Positions 1 to 7,492 of a stretch of 10,000 nucleotides of DNA are shown here, piece by piece. The DNA lies in NCBI GenBank assembly GCA_030674155.1, contig CM060335.1, positions 28,160,097 through 28,170,096 of the forward strand, written 5' to 3'. The notes under the pieces were generated by a model. That model was given only the letters and a program-made list of their open reading frames with translations. It made no database searches and was not told the DNA's origin. The stretch is from Stramonita haemastoma. Lineage: Eukaryota; Mollusca; Gastropoda; Neogastropoda; Muricidae. The stretch's first letter is position 1; every line of letters begins with the position of its first letter. The translations under genes and the position numbers were made by a program.

Positions 1-2
1 GG

Positions 3-2207
3 GAATATAAATACATGCTAGAAAGGAAAAGGAAACAGTATAACATGACATTACTTGCAGACATGGTGTCTTCAATCTCTTCTCAAGTCCAGTTCTGGAA
101 AAGTGTTAAGAAGGCATCATTTAGAAATAGTCAACCTAAGAATAATATATCAGTTGACAGTTGGTTTCAACATTTCAAAACCCTGTTGGAGAAAGACTCA
201 TCAGACAACTCCATGAATACTAATGTTGACTATGATGAAAGTGAGGAAGATTTTGATCGTCCAATATCTAAAGGTGAAATATATTGGGCACTTAGAAAAC
301 TAAAAAATGATAAAGCAGCAGGTCCTGATCAAATCATCGGAGAATTGCTGAAAAATGGAGGTGAAGATGTTGTGCTTTTCCTTCTAAAATTATTCAACAA
401 AATCTTTGAGGATGGCCTTTTCCCAGATAATTGGACTGAATCTATAATCCTAACATTACACAAAAAGGGCGATGTTGATAACCCTAATAACTATAGGGGA
501 ATTTCTCTTAGTGATATAAGTAGTAAGTTGTATAGTACTATCATTAATAATAGATTACAGGAATGGGTTAGGAAAAATGATATTACAGGTGAACACCAAG
601 CTGGTTTTAAGAGAGGATATTCCACTATAGATCATATGTTTACTCTGCTTGCGTTTGTACAGAAACAGTTTGCTCTTAACCGTAAGCTCTATGTGGCATT
701 TATTGATTTTGAAAAGGCATTTGATTCTGTTAATAGAAACTTGTTGTGGCCTATTCTCCTGAAAAATGGTGTGAAGGGTAAATTATTACGATGTTTGAGA
801 GCCATGTATCAGAATGTCAGAAGCAGAATAAGATGTGGTACTAAACTGACTGATATAATATACTGTACCACTGGTGTTAAACAGGGTGATGTATGTAGCC
901 CTTTACTGTTTTCGGTTTTTATTAACGAGTTAGCCAGAGAAGTCATCAATAATGGTAAACATGGTGCCACTTTCCCCCAAGATGCCACAGAATTATCTAT
1001 TCTTCTACTTGCTGATGATGTTATCCTACTATCTGAAACAGTTGTTGGCTTACAAAAGCAGTTAAATAGCTTGAGCAGTGCTGCAGTGGCACTTGATCTT
1101 AAGGTTAATCTGAATAAGAGCAATATCGTTGTATTCAGAAAAGGTGGTCATTTAGCTGCTCATGAAAAATGGTTGTACAATGGAAAAGTCATGCCAGTGA
1201 TTAATGTATATAAATACTTAGGAATCTGTTTTTCTACAAAGCTTAGTTTCACAACTGCATGTAAAGATCTGGCAAGTCGAGGTAAACGAAGTTTGTTATT
1301 GGTTTTGAGAAAATTACGAATATTGAATAATAACTCCTTTGATTTGTTCATTAAGATATTTGATGCCCAAATACAACCCACTGTGTTATATGGTGCAGAA
1401 ATATGGGGTTTGGATGCAGCTGCAACACATTGTGAATCGGTGCACCTCTTTGCTTTAAAACAGTTTCTAGGCTTAGATAGACGTACGCCCAATGATCTTG
1501 TGTATAGTGAAACTAATAGATATCCTCTCTCCGTTAATGCTGCTGTAAGATGTATTAGATACTGGATTAAGATTCTATATATGGATGAGAATAGGTTACC
1601 TTTTAAGTCTTACAAGATGCTTTATGATCTAGACCTCAAAGGGAAAAACAACTGGGCTACACAAATACGTACCTGTTTATGTGAACTCGGTTTTGGATTT
1701 GCTTGGCTTAATCAAGGTGTTGGAAATTGTAGAGAATTTATAAACGCTTTCAGGCAAAGACTGATTGACTGCAGGTGGCAACAATGGAATGACCATATAC
1801 AAACCAGTGAAAGATATCAAATGTATAGACAATTTATAAGTACTCATGATATTAAACCTTATCTCAAGCTTGATATGGACATTCATTTGAAAAGAATTAT
1901 GTCTAAATTTAGACTTGGTGTATCAGATATAAATGTTCATAAATTCAGATACAGAGGATATAATGTTGATGACACTAGGTTACTATGCCCATTATGTAAG
2001 CAAGCACCTGAAGATGAAGTACATTTTGTGTTATGTTGTCCAGTGTTAGAGGTTGTTAGGCAGAGTTACATCCCTGTAAAATATAGTAGGCAGGCTAATT
2101 CTTTTAGACTCTGTTTACTTATGGCGTCAAGTCAGCCTGAAGTTGTGCGCAGCCTCACTTTATATTTGTGTAAAGCTTTCAAAATAAGAGATACTTTATT
2201 ATCGTAA
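3..2207 (+). CDS. LINE reverse transcriptase (ORF2-type polyprotein, 5' end outside the window)
   Basis: This is an RNA-directed DNA polymerase for target-primed reverse transcription. The frame is open from position 3, so the Met at 15 is probably internal; residues are counted from that Met. Residues 1-80 are the usual linker between endonuclease and RT, with an FWKS motif at 27-30. The RT spans about 85-410: KAAGPDQI at 100-107, NNYRGISL at 158-165, catalytic motif A FIDFEKAFD at 229-237 (Asp231), motif B GVKQGDVCSPLLFS at 287-300, motif C LADDV at 332-336, and YKYLGICF at 399-406. A conserved post-RT stretch (PTVLYGAEIWG, 455-465) follows. The C-terminus has a CCHC zinc knuckle with Cys658, Cys661, His670 and Cys675. 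All key catalytic residues are present and there is no internal stop. It ends in TAA at 2205-2207. Confidence 0.95.
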   Translation, partial: EYKYMLERKRKQYNMTLLADMVSSISSQVQFWKSVKKASFRNSQPKNNISVDSWFQHFKTLLEKDSSDNSMNTNVDYDESEEDFDRPISKGEIYWALRKLKNDKAAGPDQIIGELLKNGGEDVVLFLLKLFNKIFEDGLFPDNWTESIILTLHKKGDVDNPNNYRGISLSDISSKLYSTIINNRLQEWVRKNDITGEHQAGFKRGYSTIDHMFTLLAFVQKQFALNRKLYVAFIDFEKAFDSVNRNLLWPILLKNGVKGKLLRCLRAMYQNVRSRIRCGTKLTDIIYCTTGVKQGDVCSPLLFSVFINELAREVINNGKHGATFPQDATELSILLLADDVILLSETVVGLQKQLNSLSSAAVALDLKVNLNKSNIVVFRKGGHLAAHEKWLYNGKVMPVINVYKYLGICFSTKLSFTTACKDLASRGKRSLLLVLRKLRILNNNSFDLFIKIFDAQIQPTVLYGAEIWGLDAAATHCESVHLFALKQFLGLDRRTPNDLVYSETNRYPLSVNAAVRCIRYWIKILYMDENRLPFKSYKMLYDLDLKGKNNWATQIRTCLCELGFGFAWLNQGVGNCREFINAFRQRLIDCRWQQWNDHIQTSERYQMYRQFISTHDIKPYLKLDMDIHLKRIMSKFRLGVSDINVHKFRYRGYNVDDTRLLCPLCKQAPEDEVHFVLCCPVLEVVRQSYIPVKYSRQANSFRLCLLMASSQPEVVRSLTLYLCKAFKIRDTLLS

Positions 2208-2349
2208 GTCATATCTTTGTAACTGATGTTGCTGCTGTATAATAAGTCCTTTTGTTGTTATTACTGTTGTCTTAATCCAACAACAAATACCAAAGCAGTT
2301 TGGCAACCCCCTTCATGTATGGGCCAATGGCCTTTTTGTGAATAAAGTT
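2208..2349 (+). other. 3' UTR of LINE A with a GGCC-N3-GGCC element
   Basis: This untranslated segment lies between the RT stop codon and the tandem tail. Near its end (about 2319-2331) is a GGCC-AAT-GGCC unit that can fold into a very short hairpin, just before a T-run and the poly(A)-type signal. In LINEs the terminal 3' UTR is usually what the RT recognises, so this is a plausible recognition element. That role is inferred. Confidence 0.6.
2341..2346 (+). promoter_or_regulatory. AATAAA polyadenylation-type signal of LINE A
   Basis: An exact AATAAA lies four bases before the TTCGAG tail. In this position it may act as a poly(A) signal, or simply be part of the conserved LINE 3' terminus. 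Confidence 0.5.
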
Positions 2350-2372
2350 TTCGAGTTCGAGTTCGAGTTCGA

Positions 2373-2373
<1 letters not shown>
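2350..2373 (+). repeat. (TTCGAG)4 tandem tail of LINE A
   Basis: Four exact TTCGAG units end LINE A in place of a poly(A) tail. Short tandem 3' tails are known in several LINE clades and arise during target-primed reverse transcription. The last unit merges, through TTC, into the following (TC)n tract. Confidence 0.85.

Positions 2374-2457
<84 letters not shown>
2374..2457 (+). repeat. (TC)n microsatellite
   Basis: About 42 uninterrupted TC units directly follow the LINE A tail. It either was the target site or grew from the end of the tail. Confidence 0.95.
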
Positions 2458-2458
<1 letters not shown>

Positions 2459-2649
2459 AACGTGCCATCCCCTGTCCATTCAGATTGGTACAGCTTGTTT
2501 TGTCTGTCTGGACGAAGGACTCGGGTATTTGGATTATCGAGAGCGATAGGGATACAGGGTCGTAGTTGTTTTATTTCGGGTAAAAGTGATTGATGTCTAG
2601 GGAAATAAATGTTAGAGAAACGTGGGTACGGGTAGACGAGGGACGTGGG

Positions 2650-2650
<1 letters not shown>
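2458..2650. other. Non-repetitive spacer, no feature recognised
   Basis: This short spacer lies between the (TC)n and (TG)n tracts. Reading frames crossing it exist only because the flanking dinucleotide repeats lack stop codons. I see no gene or known repeat here. Confidence 0.5.

Positions 2651-2726
<76 letters not shown>
2651..2726 (+). repeat. (TG)n microsatellite
   Basis: A perfect run of 38 TG units. Confidence 0.95.
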
Positions 2727-2727
<1 letters not shown>

Positions 2728-2894
2728 ATGTGTCTGTGTGTCTCTGTCTGTATGTGTGTGTGCGTCTGTGTGCGTCTGGGGTGTGTGTGTGTGATATGTT
2801 TTGTGTGTGTATGTGCGTGTGTGAGTGTGTGTGTGCGCGCGCGCGTGCAAACATGTTTATGTGGGTTTGTGCACATGTGTGTGTGCGCGTGTAC
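2727..2894 (+). repeat. Degenerate TG-rich tract
   Basis: This imperfect TG-rich sequence continues from the pure run, with TCTG, TATG and GCGC interruptions, including an alternating GCGCGCGCG block around 2834-2845. It looks like an older, decayed part of the same microsatellite. Confidence 0.85.
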
Positions 2895-2961
2895 ATGACA
2901 GACTGTATGCAATTTTTGTGCGTGTGTGTGTTTTATTCTTGTTCATTTTTTTTCTCTCCCC

Positions 2962-3041
2962 AAAAGTCCTTTGGGTGAGACTTTAAACCGAGGCCCCGTG
3001 TGCGAACGCACGCAAAACACCTTGCGCACATGGAATAAGCC
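2962..3041 (+). repeat. Diverged SINE-like fragment
   Basis: The segment contains GTGAGACTTTAAACCGAGG followed by a CCCGTGTGC core and then a GCGCACATGGAATAAGCCC stretch. This resembles a dispersed gastropod SINE-like consensus that I recall as GGATGAGACGATAAACCGAG, then GTCCCGTGTGC, then GCGCACGTAAAAGAACCC. The match is from memory and has several mismatches. Only the central part is present, and microsatellites flank it on both sides. Confidence 0.5.
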
Positions 3042-3044
3042 CTT

Positions 3045-3047
<3 letters not shown>

Positions 3048-3116
<69 letters not shown>
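3048..3116 (+). repeat. (TG)n microsatellite
   Basis: An uninterrupted run of about 34 TG units. Confidence 0.95.
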
Positions 3117-3119
<3 letters not shown>

Positions 3120-3239
3120 ACATTCAGTCTTTATGTACATGCAGTTTCGTTGCTGTTGTCATGTGTTCCCACTGACACACAATGGCCTATTTTTCCAAAA
3201 ACGGAACAGGTTTTAACTGTGTGCAACTTGCTCTGCAAG
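3117..3239. other. Non-repetitive spacer, no feature recognised
   Basis: Mixed-composition sequence between TG-rich blocks. I see no gene or known element. Confidence 0.4.
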
Positions 3240-3275
3240 CGCATGCGCGCACGCGCGCGCACGCGCGCGCACGTA
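3240..3275. repeat. Alternating purine-pyrimidine GC/CA block
   Basis: A run of GCATGCGCGCACGCGCGC-type sequence with near-perfect alternation of purine and pyrimidine. Such DNA readily adopts Z-form under torsional stress; no function is implied. Confidence 0.7.
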
Positions 3276-3410
3276 TGTGTGTTTGAGTGTTTGTGTGTGT
3301 ATGTGTCTGTGTATGTCTGTGTGTCTTTGTGTCTGGGTGTCTTTGTATGTGTGTGTGTGTGAGTGTGTGTGTGTGTGCTTGTCCGTGTGTGTCTGTGTGT
3401 CTGTAAATGT
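3276..3410 (+). repeat. Degenerate TG-rich tract with GTCT/GTAT interruptions
   Basis: An imperfect TG microsatellite with many TCTG, TATG and TTTG variants. It is the last TG-polarity block before the palindrome; beyond that the + strand becomes CA-rich. Confidence 0.85.
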
Positions 3411-3439
3411 TAAGAAAGTAACTAAATAAAGTGAGGCAA

Positions 3440-3512
3440 GTAACAATCCTCACACACACACTCACACACACATTTATTATGTGTGTGTGAGTGTGTGTGT
3501 GAGGATTGTTAC
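3440..3512. repeat. Perfect inverted repeat, 34-bp arms with a 5-bp loop
   Basis: The left arm 3440-3473 and right arm 3479-3512 are exact reverse complements, separated by TTATT (3474-3478). The outer part of the arms is non-repetitive (GTAACAATCCT / AGGATTGTTAC) and the inner part is CA/TG with a matching CTCA/TGAG interruption. It is therefore not just the chance pairing of CA and TG tracts. Pairing stops at 3439/3513 (A against A). Confidence 0.95.
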
Positions 3513-3535
3513 ACACACACACACACACACATACA

Positions 3536-3587
<52 letters not shown>

Positions 3588-3617
3588 CACGCACACACGC
3601 ACACACACACACACACA
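3513..3617 (+). repeat. (CA)n tract with ATAC and ACGC interruptions
   Basis: This is the CA-polarity repeat immediately right of the palindrome. It has a pure core and GCACACAC-type variants towards its right end. Confidence 0.92.
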
Positions 3618-3825
3618 TTTGCTCCCATTCTGCCATCCCTGTCCAGCCAAAGAGGTCACAGACACAGCATTGTCACCTTCCCTTCACTGACTTCCCCATC
3701 AACGCAGCTAGCCTCATTTCCTAGTAACACACAGAGACAGAAGACAAGACACAGAAAACCCAAATCAAAAAACCAAAACAAAACACAAAACAAAACAGAT
3801 ATAAAGGAAAGTAAGTACGCTGGCT
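3618..3825. other. Spacer ending in an A/C-rich tract
   Basis: No gene is visible. From about 3725 to 3800 the sequence is strongly A-rich with AAAACAAAAC motifs, leading into the dispersed repeat copy. It may be part of that element or a decayed tail. Confidence 0.4.
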
Positions 3826-3910
3826 ACACTGGACTGTAACGACCGTTATTGTCGCTGGCATCTGACGACAGGCAATGCCACGGCAACGACATTTTAGCGA
3901 CACCTGGGCC
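3826..3910. repeat. Dispersed repeat R1, copy 1
   Basis: This segment recurs at 9719-9801. The two start with the same 18 bases, ACACTGGACTGTAACGAC, and later share a GACNTTTTAGC core and a CTGGGCC end at similar spacing, with divergence between. Both copies follow a CA-rich microsatellite and a purine-rich A/G/C stretch. It is probably a fragment of an old transposable element; I do not recognise the family. Confidence 0.75.
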
Positions 3911-3948
3911 TAAGGAGGATGCTAGAAAACTACTTTAGAGTAACAGTC

Positions 3949-3966
3949 AAAGTCAAAGTCAAATTC
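3949..3966 (-). repeat. (TTTGAC)n tail of a possible short retroposon
   Basis: On the minus strand there are about three TTTGAC units after the sequence AATACGAAT. The form closely matches the tails of LINE A (TTCGAG) and LINE B (TTGAC). It may therefore mark the 3' end of a 5'-truncated element lying at 3967 upward on the minus strand. No coding remnant is visible. Confidence 0.55.
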
Positions 3967-4140
3967 GTATTTTCAGATGGTACTTTGAATTCGCAATGAT
4001 TTTTGTTTTTTATCAAGACAACTATCTGAGAACAAAAAAAAATTGATTTAATCAATAATTTAACCACAGTACGATTACGGTAAACTTTCTGTAAGAGATT
4101 AAAAAAAAAATCCAAGCAAAAAAAAAAACCGTCAAAAGTG
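3967..4140. other. AT-rich sequence, possible body of a truncated retroposon
   Basis: AT-rich DNA with several A-runs (around 4035, 4101 and 4119). If the TTTGAC tail is real, this would be the adjoining 3' UTR on the minus strand. Nothing else is recognisable. Confidence 0.3.
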
Positions 4141-4234
4141 ACGCACGCACACACGCACACACGCACGCTCTCACGCACACACATACACACACACGCACTC
4201 ACGCACTCACGCACTCACACACAAACGCACACAC

Positions 4235-4270
<36 letters not shown>
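4141..4270 (+). repeat. CA-rich tract with ACGCACTC minisatellite
   Basis: A mosaic of CACACA, CGCACA and CTCA units that includes three exact ACGCACTC octamers at 4193-4216. It ends in a pure (CA)n run of about 16 units, followed by TGCGCGCTCGCGCG. Confidence 0.9.
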
Positions 4271-4272
<2 letters not shown>

Positions 4273-4285
4273 CGCGCTCGCGCGT

Positions 4286-4800
4286 CCACGTAAGTAGGTA
4301 CGCATGCACGCGTTTTTGCATATCTAGATTTTTTTTAGTGTTCAAATCATAAAATGTGAAACAAATTATATCCGGTCATAATATCACCCATTCTTTCACG
4401 TTTATATTTAACGAAAATAATTTTTATATAATAATATAAAAGCAAAATAAAAAATACGAAACAACAATACCCCATCCCCACCCCCACACCAATCAATAAA
4501 AGCCAGAGCAAAACACCAAACCGTTCTTGGCCTTCAGATGAACCGAAAGAAATGGCTATCAAGCGTGGGGGTTCAAAGCTACTTCAAACATTGTTTATTC
4601 AACGATCACAAGTAAACCAACTTACAGCAGGGGGAAAGAGTTTCAACTTCAGCTGATTGTGACATTGTTTTTCATGCAAAGTTACTTTTGCAATCACACC
4701 TATATTATTAACTCATGTTTTCACACAGACAACGAAAAACTACACGAACAATGAACAAAAAAAACACAACACAATTTAAGGAGACAGGTTATGTCATAAA
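4286..4800. other. AT-rich intergenic DNA, no gene seen
   Basis: This stretch has low GC content, poly(A)/poly(T) runs and short frames without recognisable motifs. I see no gene, RNA or known repeat. Confidence 0.5.
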
Positions 4801-4994
4801 TAACACATACACATAATATACACACACGCACGCACACACACAACCACATGCACACACACACCACTGCGCACGCATGCATGCGCGCACGCACGCATGCACA
4901 CACGCTGGCCCGCCCGCACGCCCGCACGTACACACACACACACACACACACACACCACACACACACACACCACACACACACACTCGCGCGCGCG
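4801..4994 (+). repeat. CA-rich tract with GC-rich alternating core
   Basis: CA repeats surround an alternating ACGCATGCATGCGCGC block at about 4868-4900 and a CCCGC-rich segment at 4908-4927. The tract ends in CTCGCGCGCGCG near 4993. The alternation of purine and pyrimidine makes it a candidate for Z-DNA. Confidence 0.85.
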
Positions 4995-5462
4995 TAAGCC
5001 ATCGCTAAACCTACGGGGGGAAATCCCTCTGTTTTACGACAGCCCAAACAGACACGAGAAGCAGCACTCTATCACAGACCCAACTGTTTACATGGCTTGT
5101 TGTTTGTATTCTAAAATAATTTGGATTCATCAATAATGGGTTAAAATTTACCACAGAAAGATAAAGACAGAACCAGAGAAGCGGACAGTGAATAAGAAAT
5201 AGGGAGAGAGTTGTGAAAGAGGAGCCATTTTGAACACTACAGAAAAAATGTCAAAGTGAAATTTAATAACGGATCATGGCAGTGAGGAATCATCCTACAA
5301 CAAATGAACAGCCAGCTTTAGAACTCATATTTCTGAAGAGAGTATTAGAAGCAGGCTAATTTTGTAGTTTCTGAATGATATAGTAACAATCCAAATATGC
5401 CTATAATGCAGGTTCAATCTTTACAGTAAGGATGAGTATTATAGGAGCTAACTTCTCTAGAG

Positions 5463-5463
<1 letters not shown>
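4995..5463. other. Intergenic DNA, no gene seen
   Basis: Non-repetitive sequence with short uninformative frames in all directions. I see nothing that supports a gene or element. Confidence 0.5.

Positions 5464-5513
<50 letters not shown>
5464..5513 (+). repeat. (TG)n microsatellite beside the LINE B tail
   Basis: About 25 uninterrupted TG units. On the minus strand this is a (CA)n run that begins just after the LINE B tail. Confidence 0.95.
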
Positions 5514-5516
<3 letters not shown>

Positions 5517-5560
5517 TCAAGTCAAGTCAAGTCAAGTCAAGTCAAGTCAAGTCAAGTCAA
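5517..5560 (-). repeat. (TTGAC)n tandem tail of LINE B
   Basis: On the plus strand there are eight exact GTCAA units at 5521-5560, plus a partial unit. On the minus strand this is a TTGAC tail directly after the LINE B 3' UTR. Confidence 0.9.
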
Positions 5561-5567
5561 AATGATC

Positions 5568-5573
5568 TTTATT
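5568..5573 (-). promoter_or_regulatory. AATAAA signal at the LINE B 3' end
   Basis: TTTATT on the plus strand reads AATAAA on the minus strand, seven bases before the tandem tail. This is nearly the same arrangement as in LINE A. Confidence 0.5.
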
Positions 5574-5867
5574 GAGGGTAAAAGATTAAGTTTACACAAC
5601 TTTTTTTCATCCTGCCCTCACAAAAAAATCATGTAAATTGACTTCTAAAACATTCAAAGACAAATATCAACCTTTGTTGAAAAACTAAAATAAATCAGGA
5701 TTACTTTCCAACAAATCTCTCAAGATAAAAAACAAAACAAAAAACAAACCCAAGACAGTACAACATAAGCTCACATCGTACATACAAATGATACAAATAC
5801 TATATAACATGGGCATGAATAACAACAAGCAGCCAAATGTGAGGTAGTATCAAACATAAATGCGGAC

Positions 5868-6812
5868 TTATAGTTTGTCCATCAAATGTTTCTTCAAAAG
5901 TTTCTTAAACATTTGTTTTGAAGGAACTGATTTTAGAAAAGGGGGTAGGCTATTCCACAATGTTCTTCCTGAATAAGCAAGGCTTGATTTATAGAGATTA
6001 TTATGGGGCCTGGGCAGTAACAGTCTATGGGTAGGCCTATTTTTATTGACAGCAAATTTTTCCACAATTTTCTTTGGGGCTTTTCCGTTTAATATATTGA
6101 ACATACATAGATACTTGTTGAACTGCAGTCTGTCTTTGAGTGGAAGAATGTCTAGTTCTTTGTAGTTGGTGGTGGTCAGCGTATTAGGATTCAATCGGAT
6201 TAGTTTAACAGCTCTTTTATGTAGGCGGTTTATATGCTTTAGGTTTGTTTCACTTGCACTGTCCCATAAGGTAGAAACATAGTTTATAAGAGATAGAATA
6301 TAGGCGTGAAAAAATAGTTTTCGTGACTGTAAATTTAGAAAATTTTTGATTTTTCTAAGTTGATACAATTTTACTGAGATTCGTTTTCCTAATGTGGCTA
6401 TGTGATCTGACCAAGACAAATCGTTGTCGATTACTGCACCTAGTACTTTGTGTGAGACTACTTCTTCAATTTGTTGTCCATGGATATAAATTGGCTCGAA
6501 TGGAGAACGCAATTTCTGTCTTTTTTGTCGAGTGGTTATAAACATACATTTTGTTTTATTAGAATTAAGAGACATATGATTGAGTTCTGTCCATTCGATA
6601 AGTTTATTGATATCTGCCTGCATATCTTTCACAAGCTGGTTTGAATCATCGTTGTTACATTGAATTGATGTATCATCGGCAAACATTTGACATGAACAAT
6701 GGATATGCAGAGGTAGGTCATTAATATAAATGGAGAAAAGAAGTGGTCCTAGTATTGATCCCTGTGGTATTCCATATTTCACGGGTAATAAGGTTGATCT
6801 CCTAGGCGACAA
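5868..6812 (-). pseudogene. LINE B reverse transcriptase, C-terminal half
   Basis: This is the longest intact piece of LINE B, about 314 codons. It starts inside the RT just before motif B (KYGIPQGSILGPLLFSIYIN, about residues 12-31), continues with motif C FADDTS (44-49, bases near 6670-6684) and SHKVLGAVIDNDLSWSDHI, then runs through the post-RT region to a normal stop. The typical terminal pattern SGRTLWNSLP is present near the end. There is no true start codon: the first codon is TTG, and the piece joins the upstream RT segment through a frame change near 6802-6812. Confidence 0.92.
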
Positions 6813-7340
6813 GTTGATAACGATTACTGAGAAATGAGTCTAAAAATGATAATGCTTGGTCGGAAATTTCATAGCATTTTAATTTTTTGATGAGGAGAGA
6901 GTGGCTAATAACGTCAAAGGCTTTAGCAAAGTCTAGAAAAAGGACTCCAGTGATTTCATTGTTATTGATATTCAAAAGACAATTCTCAATTAGTTGTATT
7001 AAGGCTGTATGGCAAGAATGGTTTTCACGAAAACCTGACTGGTTTTCATTAATTAGATTATATATTTTAAAATGAGAATGTAAGTGAAATTGTATATGTT
7101 TTTCTAATAGTTTAGATAGGACTGATAGTATGGAGATTGGTCTGTAGTTCGACGGATTGGTTGGGTCTCCTGCTTTGTGTAAGGGTATTACTTTTGCTCG
7201 TTTGAACTTCATTGGGAAGTAATTCTTGTCAATGCACAAGTTAAATATGTAGGTTAGGGTGTCAGTTATGGCGTATGCACTGATTTTTAATATTTGACTA
7301 TCAATTTTGTCAAGGTCTTTTGTATCTTGACTGTTTCAAT
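6802..7340 (-). pseudogene. LINE B reverse transcriptase, N-terminal half
   Basis: The frame is open from about 7340. It contains the early RT motifs DKIDSQILK, AKVIPLHKAGD, NYRPISIL and SKLLEKHI. It then has NQSGFRENHSCHTALIQ and catalytic motif A FLDFAKAFD (Asp codon at about 6931-6933), ending at LSNRYQ. The end overlaps the next piece in another frame, so a small indel separates motif A from motif B. The Asp of motif A and both Asp of motif C survive, so only the frame is damaged. Confidence 0.9.
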
Positions 7341-7492
7341 CTGAGTATACTATTAAGCACTTCTGTTACTGTTATTGGGGGTATAACAAAATCAGATGAG
7401 ATGTTCTTTGATGAACAGTATTGTTTTAATTCTATCAGCTCGTTTGTTTTTGTTTTATCATTAGATATTATAGAGTCAGCAAATGTTTGCAA
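7310..7492 (-). pseudogene. LINE B segment just upstream of RT
   Basis: A 60-codon piece covering the FADSIIS to PPITVTEVLNSILRLKQS stretch, which normally precedes the RT DKI motif. It is out of frame with both neighbours: an apparent one-base insertion near 7490 separates it from the linker, and another near 7310-7340 separates it from the RT. Confidence 0.8.

Larger units (their letters stand above)
1..2376 (+). mobile_element. LINE A: 3' portion of a non-LTR retrotransposon
   Basis: This is the 3' part of a non-LTR (LINE) retrotransposon that enters from the left window edge. In order it shows an open reading frame with the linker before the RT, the reverse transcriptase, the post-RT region and a C-terminal CCHC knuckle, then a 3' UTR of about 140 bases, an AATAAA at 2341-2346 and a tandem TTCGAG tail at 2350-2373. 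An endonuclease domain would be expected upstream but lies outside the window. The frame is not broken anywhere in 2.2 kb, which suggests a young copy. The RT motifs place it broadly in the CR1/L2/I/Jockey assemblage; I cannot fix the clade by eye. Confidence 0.93.

Noticed and set aside
809..1886. Minus-strand frames of 69-110 codons opposite LINE A
   Set aside because: They are shadows of the plus-strand RT frame and carry no recognisable motif.
2272..3636. Long open frames on both strands with poly-His/Thr, poly-Cys/Val or poly-Ser/Leu proteins
   Set aside because: They are translations of (CA)n, (TG)n and (TC)n tracts, which contain no stop codons. They have no real domain.
3640..5460. 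A host gene or exon in the central region
   Set aside because: Short frames lack domains, and I saw no convincing splice-site and frame combination.
5517..5560. A CRISPR array or a minisatellite gene element from the GTCAA repeats
   Set aside because: There are no spacers. The repeats sit directly after a LINE 3' UTR, where a tandem tail is expected.
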